Positions 20,856 through 31,571 of a DNA stretch of 64,000 nt are shown one piece after another (position 1 is the stretch's first letter; every line of letters begins with the position of its first letter). The notes under the pieces are model-generated. The model did not search any database and was not told the DNA's origin. It was given only the letters and a program-made list of their open reading frames with translations. Location of the stretch: contig NW_026016672.1 in NCBI RefSeq assembly GCF_020379485.1, positions 21,343 through 85,342 of the forward strand. The letters run 5' to 3'. The stretch comes from Brassica napus (taxonomy: Eukaryota; Streptophyta; Magnoliopsida; Brassicales; Brassicaceae). Made by a program: the position numbers and the translations under genes.

Positions 20856-22585
20856 ATGGAGACGACCAACTTTAGCAAACTGGTGACGGTTCCGGTTGCA
20901 CTGAAGGGAGGCTCGAACTACTTGATGTGGTCCCAGTTGGTGAGGACTACCATTGGAAGGCTAGGGCTGTGGAACCACATCACAGATGATGGTCCGGAGC
21001 CAGTGGCCAAAGAAGATGAAGAAGAAGGCGACGGGAAGACTCTTGCGGTAGCTGAAGCAAAGAGATGGGTCCAAGAGGATTTGATGGTGCTGTCTGTGCT
21101 CCATGCCTCCCTGGAGCTCCCCATACTTGAAGCTTACGTGCACTTTGAGACTCCTAAGCGCCTTTGGGACATTCTCCATAAGAGGTATGGAAACAAGTCC
21201 AACATAAGCCGGGTGTTTGATCTGAAGCAAACCATCAGTGTCTTGAGGCAAGATGGAGAAGATCTCACCAAGCACATGGGGAAGTTTGGAGCTTTGTGGT
21301 CCGAACTTGAGAGTCTTAGACCCAACACAACTGATGAGGAATCGCTCATTGAGAGGAGAGAGCAAGATCAGGTGTTTGGGCTATTGATGACTCTAGATGA
21401 AAGCTACCAGGATGTGATCAAGCATATCCTGAGATCACCTACTCTCCCATCCATGGAGGAGGTATGCGCACAACTTCAGAAGGAGGAAGGCTCTCTTGGG
21501 TTGTTTGGAGGCAAGAAGGGAATGTCCACGGCTCATAAAGCAGAAGAGGCGCAAGCAAACAAGGCAGCGTACCGTGGAGATGGAAGGAAGTATGAGAAGT
21601 ATGAGGGAAGTTGTGAGCATTGCAAGCGGCAGGGGCATAAGAAGAGTCAGTGCTGGATCCTACATCCACACCTCAGGCCTAGCAAGTTCAACAAGGATAG
21701 AGAAGCTAAGGCTCACCTTTCTGCTGAAGCAAGTGGTGCCGGCTCATCAGGGGCTAGTCCAAATGTCAAGGCGGGTGAAAGTGAAGGCAGAGCTCTAACT
21801 TCTCAGGAGGTGATCACCAAGGCTGACTTTGAGGCTTTCATCCGAGCCCTCAAGGAGTCTGGTAAAATGCTAGGCAACACTCTTGGATACTCATACTCTG
21901 CTCATACATTACCTAGTATCTCTGATAAACTGTTAGACATTTTTAAAATCTCATGTACTGCCACTGCTCATACTAGCATAACTGATAGATTGTTAGGAGT
22001 AGTTAAGAGCCTGAAAGCTGAAAATGAAACATCTAGAACCAAGACTGCTAGGAGCTTGCATAAACCATTGATAATTGACTCTGGTGCATCTCATCACATG
22101 ATTAGTGATAACAATCTGATAAAAGACATAGAACCTGCCCTTGGACATGTTATGATTGCAAATGGAGATAGAATTCCCATTAGGGGCATTGGTAAACTGA
22201 ACTTGTTTAATAAGGATTCAAAAGCTTTTTACATGCCTGAGTTCACCTCTAATCTTTTATCAGTTAAGAAATGCACTACTGATCTTCAATGCAATGTTAT
22301 TTTCAGTCCTAATGATGTTAAGTTTCAGGATATTAAGAGCAGTAAGTTGATTGGGCAAGGAGCAACCAAGGGGGATCTTTACATGATTGAAGACCTTGCA
22401 CCTATTTCTAGTTCTTGTTTCTCGTTTAGTTCTGTTTCTTCCTTAAGTACTGATGCTCTGTGGCATGCTAGGCTAGGACATCCACATGTTAGGGCCTTAA
22501 GCATTATGTTACCAGGTGTCATGTTTAAAAATAATGATTGTGAGGCATGTATTTTGGGCAAACATTGTAAGACTGTTTTTCAGAG
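20856..22585 (+). pseudogene. Gag-protease-GAG-pre-integrase part of copia J (5' of K)
   Basis: ATG of METTNFSKLV; the open frame upstream lacks an ATG. Domains: the gag N-terminal and UBN2-type regions (residues ~1-225), a CCHC knuckle with first Cys at residue 253 (CEHCKRQGHKKSQC), the protease catalytic Asp at residue 408 (IIDSGASHHMISD), and the GAG-pre-integrase zinc-binding segment WHARLGHPH...CEACILGKHC. The frame is broken after HCKTVFQ by solo LTR K; the following SVELKRRMELESK-stop is K sequence. Coding resumes at 23555. Confidence 0.92.
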
Positions 22586-23549
22586 TGTTGAACTGAAGAG
22601 AAGAATGGAGCTTGAGTCCAAATAGGGCAAGCACTTGAAGATCGTAAGAAGAGTTCTATGAAGCTTCAGAAGAGATGTGAAGCTAGTACAAAGATAAGAT
22701 AGTGATCAAGAAGAGTAGTAATCAGAGTTGGGAGATCTTTGGAGGAGTTTGGGAGCTTAAGGGCGAGGCCGGTACGGACGGCCGTACGGATGGTACGGCC
22801 TGTACGGACATGATCGACTCAAGACTTATGGACTCGACCATTTGAAGCTATTTGAGGGCTGTGCGAATATAGGGCATTGGTGTACGGTTATGGCAAGTCC
22901 GTACAGCCAAGGAGAAGCTCTAATATGAATGTGCAAAGTCCGGGATGGTGAGAAGCATCAAATGGAATCAAGAAGATGCTTTGGTGGCAAGAAGATTCAA
23001 ACAAGAGTTGGCGCCAGTTTGTGGGAAGTATGGGATTGGTTGTAGTGGTCCACGACAGGCTGGCCACAGCTGGAAAGGAAGAGCAAGACAAGGTTGTGTA
23101 TCTGGACAGTTAAATGGGCAGATACACAAGTTCTCCTCACCATACTTTCCCTCATCCAATCAGGCACATACAAGCAGCTAGTAAAGCACCAAGAGTGATC
23201 TGAAGCGTCCAATTCAAACCAGAAGATCTCCACCCTTCTTATCTTATCTCTTAGCTAGGGTTTCCTAAGTATTACAAGTTGTAAAGCTAGTATATAAGCT
23301 TAAGGATGTCGATTTGTAATAACTAAGTGAGTAAGGGGGGAAACCCTTCTCCTTCATGTTCTATGAAAGTCTGTTCTTGATACTAAGTCTCTAATCTATT
23401 CTCTAAGTCTCTCAGTCTCTTTAATCTCGTTACCTAATCTCTTTCATACTCTAAATCTCTCCCCATACTCATAAGTCTCAAATCTGTTCACATAAACTCT
23501 CCTAAACACTTTCTCACACACACCTTGAGTAAATCCTTATAAAATCTCA
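22586..23549 (+). mobile_element. Solo LTR K (964 bp), TSD CAGAG, related to element I
   Basis: Starts TGTTGAACTGAAGAGAAG like the I LTR and ends AAAATCTCA. It is flanked by CAGAG at 22581-22585 and 23550-23554. Deleting one TSD plus the LTR restores the uninterrupted pol text seen in element A (about 2365-2390), so this is a clean solo LTR left by LTR-LTR recombination. It contains GTAC clusters at about 22769-22818 and 22881-22904, and a TATATAA box at 23291-23297. It is clearly diverged from I's own LTR, so it is another subfamily. Confidence 0.93.
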
Positions 23550-23554
23550 CAGAG

Positions 23555-26333
23555 ATCATCTACTCTTTATGCAAACTGCTTTGATTTAATTCACTCTGAT
23601 GTTTGGACGGCACCTTGCTTATCTAGGGATGATTACAAGTATTATGTCACATTCATTGATGAAAAATCCAAATACACCTGGTTAACATTGATTAAAACTA
23701 AAGATAGGGTCCTTGATGCATTTAAAAATTTTCAAGCCTATGTGACTAACCAATATCATGCCAAGATTAAGATTTTCAGGTCTGATAATGGTGGGGAGTA
23801 TACTGGGCATGCATTTCGTGATCACCTTGCTCAACATGGGATTCTTCACCAGACTAGCTGCCCATACACTCCACAGCAGAATGGAGTTGCGGAAACGAAG
23901 AACAGACATCTCATGGAGGTGTCCCGGTCCATGATGTTCCACAAAGGGGTTCCCAAGAGGTATTGGAGTGATGCTGTGATGACTGCGTGCTACCTGATCA
24001 ACAGGATACCAACCAGGATCTTGGCAGATCAATCTCCATTTGAGGTACTCAACAAGAGCAGGCCAGTCTTGGATCACCTGAGGACCTTTGGATGCGTGTG
24101 TTATGTTCTTGTACCAGGCGAGCAGAGAAACAAACTAGAAGCAAAGAGCACCAAGGCTATGATGATTGGGTATTCCACTTCACAGAAGGGATACAAATGC
24201 TATGATCCTACAGCTAGGAGAGTCCTAGTGTCAAGGGATGTCAGATTCATGGAAGACAAAGGATACTATGATGAGCAGACATGGGAAGACTTGGAGGATC
24301 TCTCCCAGCCATCAGAAAGAGCTGCTTGCTTGAGAAACATCCTAGAGGGGCTCGGAATTGGAGTGTCCCAGGATCAGAGTAGGCGTCCAGAACCTACTCC
24401 AGCTGCAGCAGAAGAACCATCCCACTTTGCACATGAGGGGGGAAGTGAATCAGTATCTGAACTAGAGGACCAAGGCTTAGAAGAGGCCGGTGAGCTAGGA
24501 AACAGAGGAACTGATTCTCCTGTCCAAAGTGGAGAAGGATCAGCAAGGGGAGAACTGAATGAAGAAGATCAGAGACAAGGAGAGGCTAGAGCTGAAGCTG
24601 AAGAACAGATTGAAGCAGTGACTCCACAAGTAGAAGAAGAACAAGAGATGGCACAAGAAGGGCCAGTGTTGAGAAGGAGTACAAGGCTGAGGAAGGATCC
24701 TTCCAGTTGGGTAAACACGAGAGTGTACTACAATGCCCAAGCTGTGAAGCATCCTACTCAGGCTGTGTGTTCCTTTGCTCAATATCCAGAAGCACATTGT
24801 GCATTTATGGTAAACTTAGATAAGAATCACATTCCAAGAAGCTATGAAGAGGCAATGGAAGATAAGGAATGGAAGGAATCAGTAGGAGCTGAGGCAGGAG
24901 CTATGATAAAGAATGACACATGGTATGAGAGTGAACTACCAAAAGGGAAGAAGGTTGTGTCTATTAGATGGATCTTTACAGTCAAGTACAAGGCTGATGG
25001 GTCGATTGAGAGGAAGAAGACTAGACTGGTAGCAAGAGGGTTCACTCAGACTTATGGAGAAGACTACATTGATACATTTGCTCCAGTTGCAAAGCTACAC
25101 ACCATTCGAATAGTCCTATCAGTGGCTACTAACCTTGGGTGGGATCTTTGGCAGATGGATGTTAAGAATGCATTTCTCCAAGGAGAGTTAGAAGATGAAG
25201 TTTACATGCTACCACCTCCGGGCCTAGAAGGGATGGTGAAACCAGGGAATGTGCTGAGATTGAAGAAGGCCATCTATGGGTTGAAGCAATCACCAAGGGC
25301 ATGGTATCACAAGCTGAGCACAACTCTAAATGGAAGAGGTTTCAGGAAATCAGAGCTTGATCACACTCTCTTCACTCTTACTACACCTGCTGGCATTGTT
25401 GTGCTTCTTGTATATGTGGATGACATAGTTATCACAGGCAGTGATAAGGTTGAAATCAAGGAGACCAAGGAGTTTCTGAAATCTGTGTTTGACATCAAAG
25501 ACTTGGGAGAAATGAAGTACTTCCTTGGAATTGAGCTGTGCAGATCAGAAGAAGGGTTGTTCATCTCACAAAGGAAGTATATCTTGGATCTGTTGAAGGA
25601 GGCTGGTGCGTATGGTGGAAAGACAGCCAAGATGCCCATGGAGGATGGGTATAAAGCTCCACGTGAGGGGGAGCTAGAAGATAGTAAGCTATTTCATGAT
25701 CCAAAGCTATACAGGAAGCTTGTGGGGAAGCTGATCTATCTAACCATCACTAGGCCAGACATCTGTTTTGCTGTGAACCAAGTGAGTCAGCATATGCAAG
25801 CTCCAAGAGAGCATCACTGGCGCATGGTAGAAAGAGTTCTCATGTATCTGAATGGAACTCAAGGGCTTGGTATATGGATGGGTTGTAACGGGAGTACTGA
25901 AGCAGTGGGATATTGTGATGCAGATTGGGCTGGAGACAGAACAGATAGAAGATCTACAACCGGCTATTGCACATTCATTGGTGGAAACATGGTTACTTGG
26001 AAGAGTAAGAAGCAGAAGGTGGTGTCATGCTCAAGTGCCGAGGCTGAGTATAGAGCAATGCTAAAGCTCACAAATGAGTTGGTATGGATTAAAGGAATAC
26101 TGAAGCACTTGGAGATTGAGCAAGCAACACCAATGACCATGCACTGTGACAATCAAGCAGCCATTCACATAGCCACAAACTCGGTGTTCCATGAAAGAAC
26201 TAAGCATATTGAAGTGGACTGTCATAAAGTGAGGCAGATGATAGTCTTGGGAGTGATACTGCCGTGCTACACAAGGAGTGAGGATCAGTTGGCAGATGTA
26301 TTAGGCAAAAGACAATGGAGTCAATTCACATAA
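23555..26333 (+). pseudogene. Integrase-RT-RNase H part of copia J (3' of K)
   Basis: Continues the J frame: integrase core HSDVWTAPCLS, RSDNGGEYTGH and QQNGVAETKN (a Thr where relatives have Arg after the catalytic Glu), the acidic linker, then RT beginning at RRSTRLRKDPSSWVNTRVYY with DVKNAFLQGELEDEVYM and YVDDIVITGSD, and RNase H CDADWAGDRTDRRSTTGY and SCSSAEAEYRAM. A 13-bp deletion near 26302 (versus L at 29565-29577) changes LADVFTKAARQ to LADVLGKRQWSQFT-stop, replacing the final ~28 residues. Upstream, 23555-23687 belongs to the same frame although no ATG is present there. Confidence 0.91.
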
Positions 26334-26508
26334 GGTTGGGACTCCTTGATCTTTCGCCTAAGGGCTGATCTATACACTCTCCTGATCATGAGGTCCTTAC
26401 TCTTTTTCCCTCATCAGAGTTTTGTCCCAATGGGTTTTCTTTGATGAGGTTTTTTTAATGAGGAGGAGCTCATGATCCTTCCAAGCTTGACTTGTTCCAC
26501 ATGGTCAA

Positions 26509-26521
26509 GCTTGAGGGGGAG
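26509..26521 (+). other. Polypurine tract of copia J
   Basis: GCTTGAGGGGGAG directly before the 3' LTR TGTTGAG. The same tract precedes the 3' LTRs of I, F and, on the minus strand, L and G. The 26334-26508 stretch between pol and this site contains only 3' untranslated sequence. Confidence 0.88.
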
Positions 26522-27121
26522 TGTTGAGATGAGCTGAGGAATATAAGGAGAGTTGTTCAGGGTTGAAGAGGTTGTGATGCGGAGAAGAGGAGAAGGATTG
26601 GCCTTAGGGAGAACCGTCCGTACCGGTCCGTACAGGTCCGTACCATGGCCGTACGGCCGTACAGACGGTATCGACCAAGCGGTAAAGAAATGTTACCGCG
26701 AGAAGAAGTTCACGGTCTGATCATGTTTTGCCTTGACCAAAGAAGGCATATGACCGTTTATGGATAGAGGAAGAGCGTCTCTACAGGCTGGCACAGGCTG
26801 GAAGGATAAGGTTCACTTTTAGCATAGTGACCACGCGTGTGGAGAGGCTCATTGGTCCGGTTCAAATTAAAGGCTCCCTTAGACTTGACCTCACATGCTT
26901 AGTCTCTTCTTAAACCCTAGTATCACACTCCTATATATTGTAAACACTCTCTCATTAATGAATTCACGCGAGTTATGTTACTCTCTCTCTAGTCTCTCTC
27001 TTGTTCATCATGGATCATACTTAATCTCCCCATTTCTCTCACAATCTCTTCTAAACTTCTCTTAATCTCTTACCAAATCTCTCTTAATCTCTCAATACCT
27101 ATTCTACTCTCTAAAATCATA
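26522..27121 (+). repeat. 3' LTR of copia J (600 bp)
   Basis: Matches 20174-20763 apart from a 10-bp duplication near the end and a few substitutions. It ends AAATCATA directly at TSD GCTTG (27122-27126). The 10-bp variant is shared with the L LTR. Confidence 0.93.
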
Positions 27122-27702
27122 GCTTGTCTGATCTCTTATGACCGTTGGAGACTTAAGGAGAGGAAAGGGAATATTCCTTATGAGCTGGGTGGTCCAAAGA
27201 GAAAGGCTGGAAAGTAAAAGTGGCTTTACCTTTACAGCCTTATCTCCACACTGTCTCATCTTGGCCATTGATTCAAAATGAGCCAATCTCTCCCCTCCAT
27301 TCAAATCAGGCGTGCCTCCCTTGCCAGCTTGCACCAGAACATCCAAGACCAGCCTTCTCTCATCCTAGCCATCCATTCTATACTTTAATTACAGCCTTAG
27401 GATATAGGTTTATGATCTGAGTGATGTAAAGGCATATATAAGCCATTTGTATGCATTTTGTAAACCCTAAGTGAGTAAGGGGGTTTCCCTTCTCCTTCTC
27501 TAATCTGAAACACTTTCTTAGTCTCTCTAGTCTCTCATCCTGAATCTCTATACACGTTCTCAGTCTTGTTACTAATCTCTTAAACACTTAGACACACAAA
27601 CACTCATCAAACTTCTTTTCTCCCAAATCGCTTCCAAGCTCTCTCTCTTTACCCATTTGGGTTTCATACACACATACAACCAGAGTACTCTTAAACCTCA
27701 TA
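27122..27702 (+). repeat. 3' LTR of element I, second part
   Basis: Resumes the I LTR after J, beginning with the duplicated GCTTG and matching 15104-15684. It ends AACCTCATA at TSD GTGTG (27703-27707). Confidence 0.93.
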
Positions 27703-28751
27703 GTGTGTGCAAGGATTCAGAAGGAACAAGGCTCCATTGGGTTGTTTGGGAAGAAAGGAGAGCTATCTCTTGTGAATCAAGCAACTCAAGAGGAAGGAGG
27801 GGAAGCTCCACAAGCACACAAGGCTGCGCATGGGAAGTATGATGAGAGGAGGTTCAATGGGAACTGTGATCACTGCAAGAAGCATGGCCACAAGAAGAGC
27901 CAATGCTGGATACTCCATCCCCATCTCAAGCCGGCAAAGTTTATGAAGGACAGAGAGGCAAGGGCTAATGTCTCAGATGGAGCAAGCGCAAGTGGAGCAG
28001 GTACCAGCAAAGGGAAGGAGATAGATGGACGTGAAGCAGGTGATGGGAAGTCTCTTGTAGCCTACACTGGAGCCCCAAGCAACCGTGGGAACCATGATCA
28101 AGAGTATCTGAGGAAATCCGACCTGGATGCTCTCATTAAGCTCTTCAAGGAGAATGGTAACACTTTTGGGTATTCCTTTGGTGCTAGGGCAATAGAGAAT
28201 GATGAGAATCTAACTAGAACTGATAGGATGCATGAAAGTGTGATAGATATGATAAACCAATCTAGAACGGCTAGTTTTGCTAGAAATGATCATGCATTCA
28301 AACCATCTAGTATCCTTGCTCATATTGCTAGTTCTCATACCATTAAGCCATTAGTAGTTGATTCTGGTGCATCTCATCATATGATAAGTGACACTAGTTT
28401 GATTAAAAACATTGTACCAATGAATGGTAATGTGATGATAGCTAATGGAGATAAGATACCTATTAGAGGAATAGGAAGTCTTAAACTGTTTGATAAGGAA
28501 ACTAAAGCCTTTTATATGCCTGAATTTACTTCAAACTTGTTATCTGTTAAGAAATGTGCTACTGATTTGCAATGCAATGTCATATTCAGTCCTAATGATG
28601 TGAAGTTTCAGGATATTAAAAGCAGCAAGATGATTGGAAAGGGAGTGACTAAAGGAGAATTGTATTTACTTGAAGATCTTGCTCCTGTTTCTAGTTATAG
28701 CTGCTCGTTTACTTCTGTTTCTGGTTCTAGTTTAAGTAAAAATGCATTGTG
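27703..28751 (+). pseudogene. Gag C-terminal, protease part of copia H (3' of I)
   Basis: Continues H gag after element I: CARIQKEQGSIGLFGKKGE, a CCHC knuckle CDHCKKHGHKKSQC, protease VVDSGASHHMISD, and the region up to SSLSKNAL. It stops where WHARVGHPH is expected because the minus-strand L LTR begins at 28752. The last open-frame residues (CMILESRIG...) are L sequence. The frame is intact across the two H parts if one GTGTG is removed. Confidence 0.9.
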
Positions 28752-29351
28752 TATGATTTTAGAGAGTAGAATAGGTATTGAGAGATTAAGAGAGATTTGG
28801 TAAGAGATTAAGAGAAGTTTAGAAGAGATTGTGAGAGAAATGGGGAGATTATGCATGATCCATGATGAACAAGAGAGAGACTAGAGAGAGAGTAACATAA
28901 TCCGCTTAATCTTATTAATGAGAGAGTGTTTTCAATATATAGGAGTGTGATACTAGGGTTTAAGAAGAGACTAAGCATGTGAGGTCAAAGCTAAGGGAGC
29001 CTTTAATTTGAACCGGACCAATGGGCCTCTCCACACGCGTGGTCACTATGCTAAAAGTGAACCTTATCCTTCCAGCCTGTGCCAGCCTGTAGAGATGCTC
29101 TTCCTCTATCCATAAACGGTCATATGCCTTCTTTGGTCAAGGCAAAACATGATCAGACCGTGAACTTCTTCTCGCGGTAACACTTCTTTACCGCATGGTC
29201 GATACCGTCTGTACGGCCGTACGGCCATGGTACGGACCTGTACGGACCGGTACGGACGGTTCTCCCTAAGGCCAATCCTTCTCCTCTTCTCCACATCACA
29301 ACCTCTTCAACCCTGAACAACTCTCCTCATATTCCTCAGCTCATCTCAACA
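28752..29351 (-). repeat. 3' LTR of copia L (600 bp)
   Basis: Minus strand begins TGTTGAGATGAGCTGAGG and ends AAAATCATA. It carries the same 10-bp extra segment as the J 3' LTR. GTAC-core cluster at about 29210-29262. Confidence 0.92.
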
Positions 29352-29502
29352 CTCCCCCTCAAGCTTGACCATGTGGAACAAGTCAAGCTTGGAAGGATCA
29401 TGAGCTCCTCCTCATTAAAAACCTCATCAAAGAAAACCCATTGGGACAAAACTCTGATGAGGGAAAAAGAGTAAGGACCTCATGATCAGGAGAGTGTATA
29501 GA

Positions 29503-30762
29503 TCAGCCCTTAGGCGAAAGATCAAGGAGTCCCAACCTTATGTGAATTGACTCCATTGTCTTTTGCCTAGCCGCCTTAGTGAATACATCTGCCAACTGAT
29601 CCTCACTCCTTGTGTAGCACGGCAGTATCACTCCCAAGACTATCATCTGCCTCACTTTATGACAGTCCACTTCAATATGCTTGGTTCTTTCATGGAACAC
29701 CGAGTTTGTGGCTATGTGAATGGCTGCTTGATTGTCACAGTGCATGGTCATTGGTGTAGCTTGCTCAATCTCCAAGTGCTTCAGTATTCCTTTAATCCAT
29801 ACCAACTCATTTGTGAGCTTTAGCATTGCTCTATACTCAGCCTCGGCACTTGAGCATGACACCACCTTCTGCTTCTTACTCTTCCAAGTAACCATGTTTC
29901 CACCAATGAATGTGCAATAGCCGGTTGTAGATCTTCTATCTGTTCTGTCTCCAGCCCAATCTGCATCACAATATCCCACTGCTTCAGTGCTCCCGTTACA
30001 ACCCATCCATATACCAAGCCCTTGAGTTCCATTCAGATACATGAGAACTCTTTCTACCATGCGCCAGTGATGCTCTCTTGGAGCTTGCATATGCTGACTC
30101 ACTTGGTTCACAGCAAAAAAGATGTCTGGCCTAGTGATGGTTAGATAGATCAGCTTCCCCACAAGCTTCCTGTATAGCTTTGGATCATGAAATACCTTAC
30201 TATCTTCTAGCTCCCCCTCACGTGGAGCTTTATACCCATCCTCCATGGGCATCTTGGCTGTCTTTCCTCCATACGCACCAGCCTCCTTCAACAGATCCAA
30301 GATATACTTCCTTTGTGAGATGAACAACCCTTCTTCTGATCTGCACAGCTCAATTCCAAGGAAGTACTTCATTTCTCCCAAGTCTTTGATGTCAAACACA
30401 GATTTCAGAAACTCCTTGGTCTCCTTGATTCCCACCTTATCACTGCCTGTGATAACTATGTCATCCACATATACAAGAAGCACAACAATGCCTGCAGGTG
30501 TAGTAAGAGTGAAGAGAGTGTGATCAAGCTCTGATTTCCTGAAACCTCTTCCATTTAGAGTTGTGCTCAGCTTGTGATACCATGCCCTTGGTGATTGCTT
30601 TAACCCATAGATGGCCTTCTTCAATCTCAGCACATTCCCTGGTTTCACCATCCCTTCTAGGCCCGGAGGTGGTAGCATGTAAACTTCATCTTCTAACTCT
30701 CCTTGGAGAAATGCATTCTTAACATCCATCTGCCAAAGATCCCACCCAAGGTTAGTAGCCAC
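29503..30762 (-). pseudogene. RT-RNase H C-terminal part of copia L
   Basis: Minus-strand frame from the RT region ATNLGWDLWQMDVKNAFLQ through YVDDIVITGSD, RNase H CDADWAGD and SCSSAEAEYRAM, and LADVFTKAARQ to the natural stop (…LDLSPKG). It shows the full family C-terminus that J has lost. The RT N-terminus is missing because M's LTR begins here; the open frame continues into M's LTR with unrelated residues (MSRFHPSS...) and these should not be counted. One RDICFAV-type Cys is Phe (RPDIFFAV). Confidence 0.9.
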
Positions 30763-31358
30763 TGTTGAGTTGAGCTGAGTATAAGTGTGAAGCAAGTGAG
30801 GAGTTGAGACTAAGGAGATGAGTTGAAGCTTGAGAAGGTTAGGGTAAAGTCCGTACAAGTCCGTACAGTCCGTACATGACCGTACACATGAAGATGGGTG
30901 AAACCTTGACAAGGGTAAAGAAGTTACTTGCGGTAACTTAGGTGAAGGGAAGGAACTTACCTTGATGCATCAGACCGTTTAGGGATAAGGTAGAGCGCGC
31001 CTTGACATGCTGGAACAGCTGGAAAGGCAAGAGCATCTCGGTCCAAGATGCTAGATACTCCGCGCATGTGGAGAAGCTAATTGGCTAGTCCAAATGAGCT
31101 TATCCTCTCCTGATTGACCTCACATGCTTTAGTCTTCTCTTGATTTCGAAAACCCTTGTATGCTCACACTATATATTGTAACTCATCAACACTAATAAAG
31201 ATTATGCAGTTTGAGTCTCTCTAATCTCTTAGACACTATGGTTTTCTCTTAGACTCTAAACGGCTCTATCTAGTCTCTTAATCTTTCACAAACTTCTCTT
31301 AATCACTTCATAAACACTCCCTTTATTCTGATTACTCCAAGGATCTCTTAATCTCATA
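30763..31358 (+). repeat. 5' LTR of copia M (596 bp)
   Basis: Starts TGTTGAGTTGAGCTG and ends AATCTCATA before TGGTATCAG. U3 has four CCGTAC motifs at 30852-30887, two of them close to the SBP-box consensus TNCGTACAA, then GTAAAGAAGTTAC and GCGGTAAC motifs. Confidence 0.9.
31170..31176 (+). promoter_or_regulatory. Probable TATA box of M LTR
   Basis: TATATAT about 410 bp into the LTR, matching the position in J. Inferred. Confidence 0.5.
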
Positions 31359-31374
31359 TGGTATCAGAGCCAGG
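31359..31374 (+). other. Primer-binding site of copia M
   Basis: TGGTATCAGAGCCAGG directly after the LTR, complementary to initiator tRNA-Met. The following leader to 31571 has no recognisable feature. Confidence 0.9.
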
Positions 31375-31571
31375 TTCATTTGAATCTGGGGTTTGATCTT
31401 TAGAGAGTTACAAGCTAAACGTCTTTGAAGATACACGCGAGTAGTCTTGAAGGTGTTGAAGCTGTGGTCCGTTCTAGTTGAAGCTGTGCTACGTTCTGTG
31501 AGTTTGCGTGATTCTAGACTCAAGGTTGGTGTGTACGAGATCCAAGATTCAAGTTTTCAAGTCAAGCAAAG

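Larger units (their letters stand above)
20174..27121 (+). mobile_element. Copia element J, TSD GCTTG, split by solo LTR K
   Basis: Full-length plus-strand copia element inside the 3' LTR of I: 5' LTR 20174-20763, primer-binding site 20764-20779, gag-pol 20856-26333 interrupted by K, polypurine tract before 26522, and 3' LTR 26522-27121. GCTTG flanks both ends. The LTRs differ by a 10-bp insertion in the 3' copy (TCTTAATCTC repeated) and about three substitutions near the start. Same family as A and L. It is inactivated by K and by a 13-bp deletion near the pol end. Confidence 0.93.
14699..27702 (+). mobile_element. Non-autonomous LTR element I (LARD-like), TSD GTGTG
   Basis: Complete element with LTRs of 986 bp: 14699-15684 and 19764-20173 plus 27122-27702. 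The 3' LTR is split by J; 410 + 581 minus the 5-bp TSD gives 986, exactly the 5' LTR length. TSD GTGTG lies at 14694-14698 and 27703-27707 in H gag. A primer-binding site (15685) and a polypurine tract (19751-19763) are present, but the 4079-bp interior has no gag-pol homology. Only two LTR differences were noticed (14799/19862 region and the GCGACTTG/GCGGCTTG site). Mobility must have relied on proteins supplied in trans; which family supplied them is unknown. Solo LTR K is related. Confidence 0.92.
13261..28751 (+). mobile_element. Copia element H (partial), inserted in satellite and split by I
   Basis: Plus-strand copia element: 5' LTR 13261-13854, primer-binding site, gag start at 14103, then an interruption by element I (14699-27702), with gag and protease resuming at 27703. 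The element is lost after the codons for NAL just before WHARVGHPH, where the L LTR begins (28752). No integrase, RT or 3' LTR of H follows anywhere in the window. Its left LTR interrupts a satellite monomer after CAGCTTCTTC. It is the same family as M (gag MExGMNMxMKVAV). The missing 3' half is part of the rearrangement discussed under N. Confidence 0.9.
28752..30762 (-). mobile_element. Copia element L (3' half only), inserted in H
   Basis: Minus-strand copia element of the A/J family. It retains its 3' LTR (28752-29351), polypurine tract (CTCCCCCTCAAGC on the plus strand from 29352) and RT-RNase H. At 30763 the RT sequence stops at ATNLG where the LTR of M begins, and the rest of L (5' pol, gag, 5' LTR) does not reappear in the window. 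Only the left TSD candidate (TTGTG, 28747-28751) can be seen. Confidence 0.9.

Noticed and set aside
30763..30912. N-terminal extension of the L RT frame (MSRFHPSS...)
   Set aside because: These codons lie in the M LTR on the opposite strand; the true L sequence ends at 30762.
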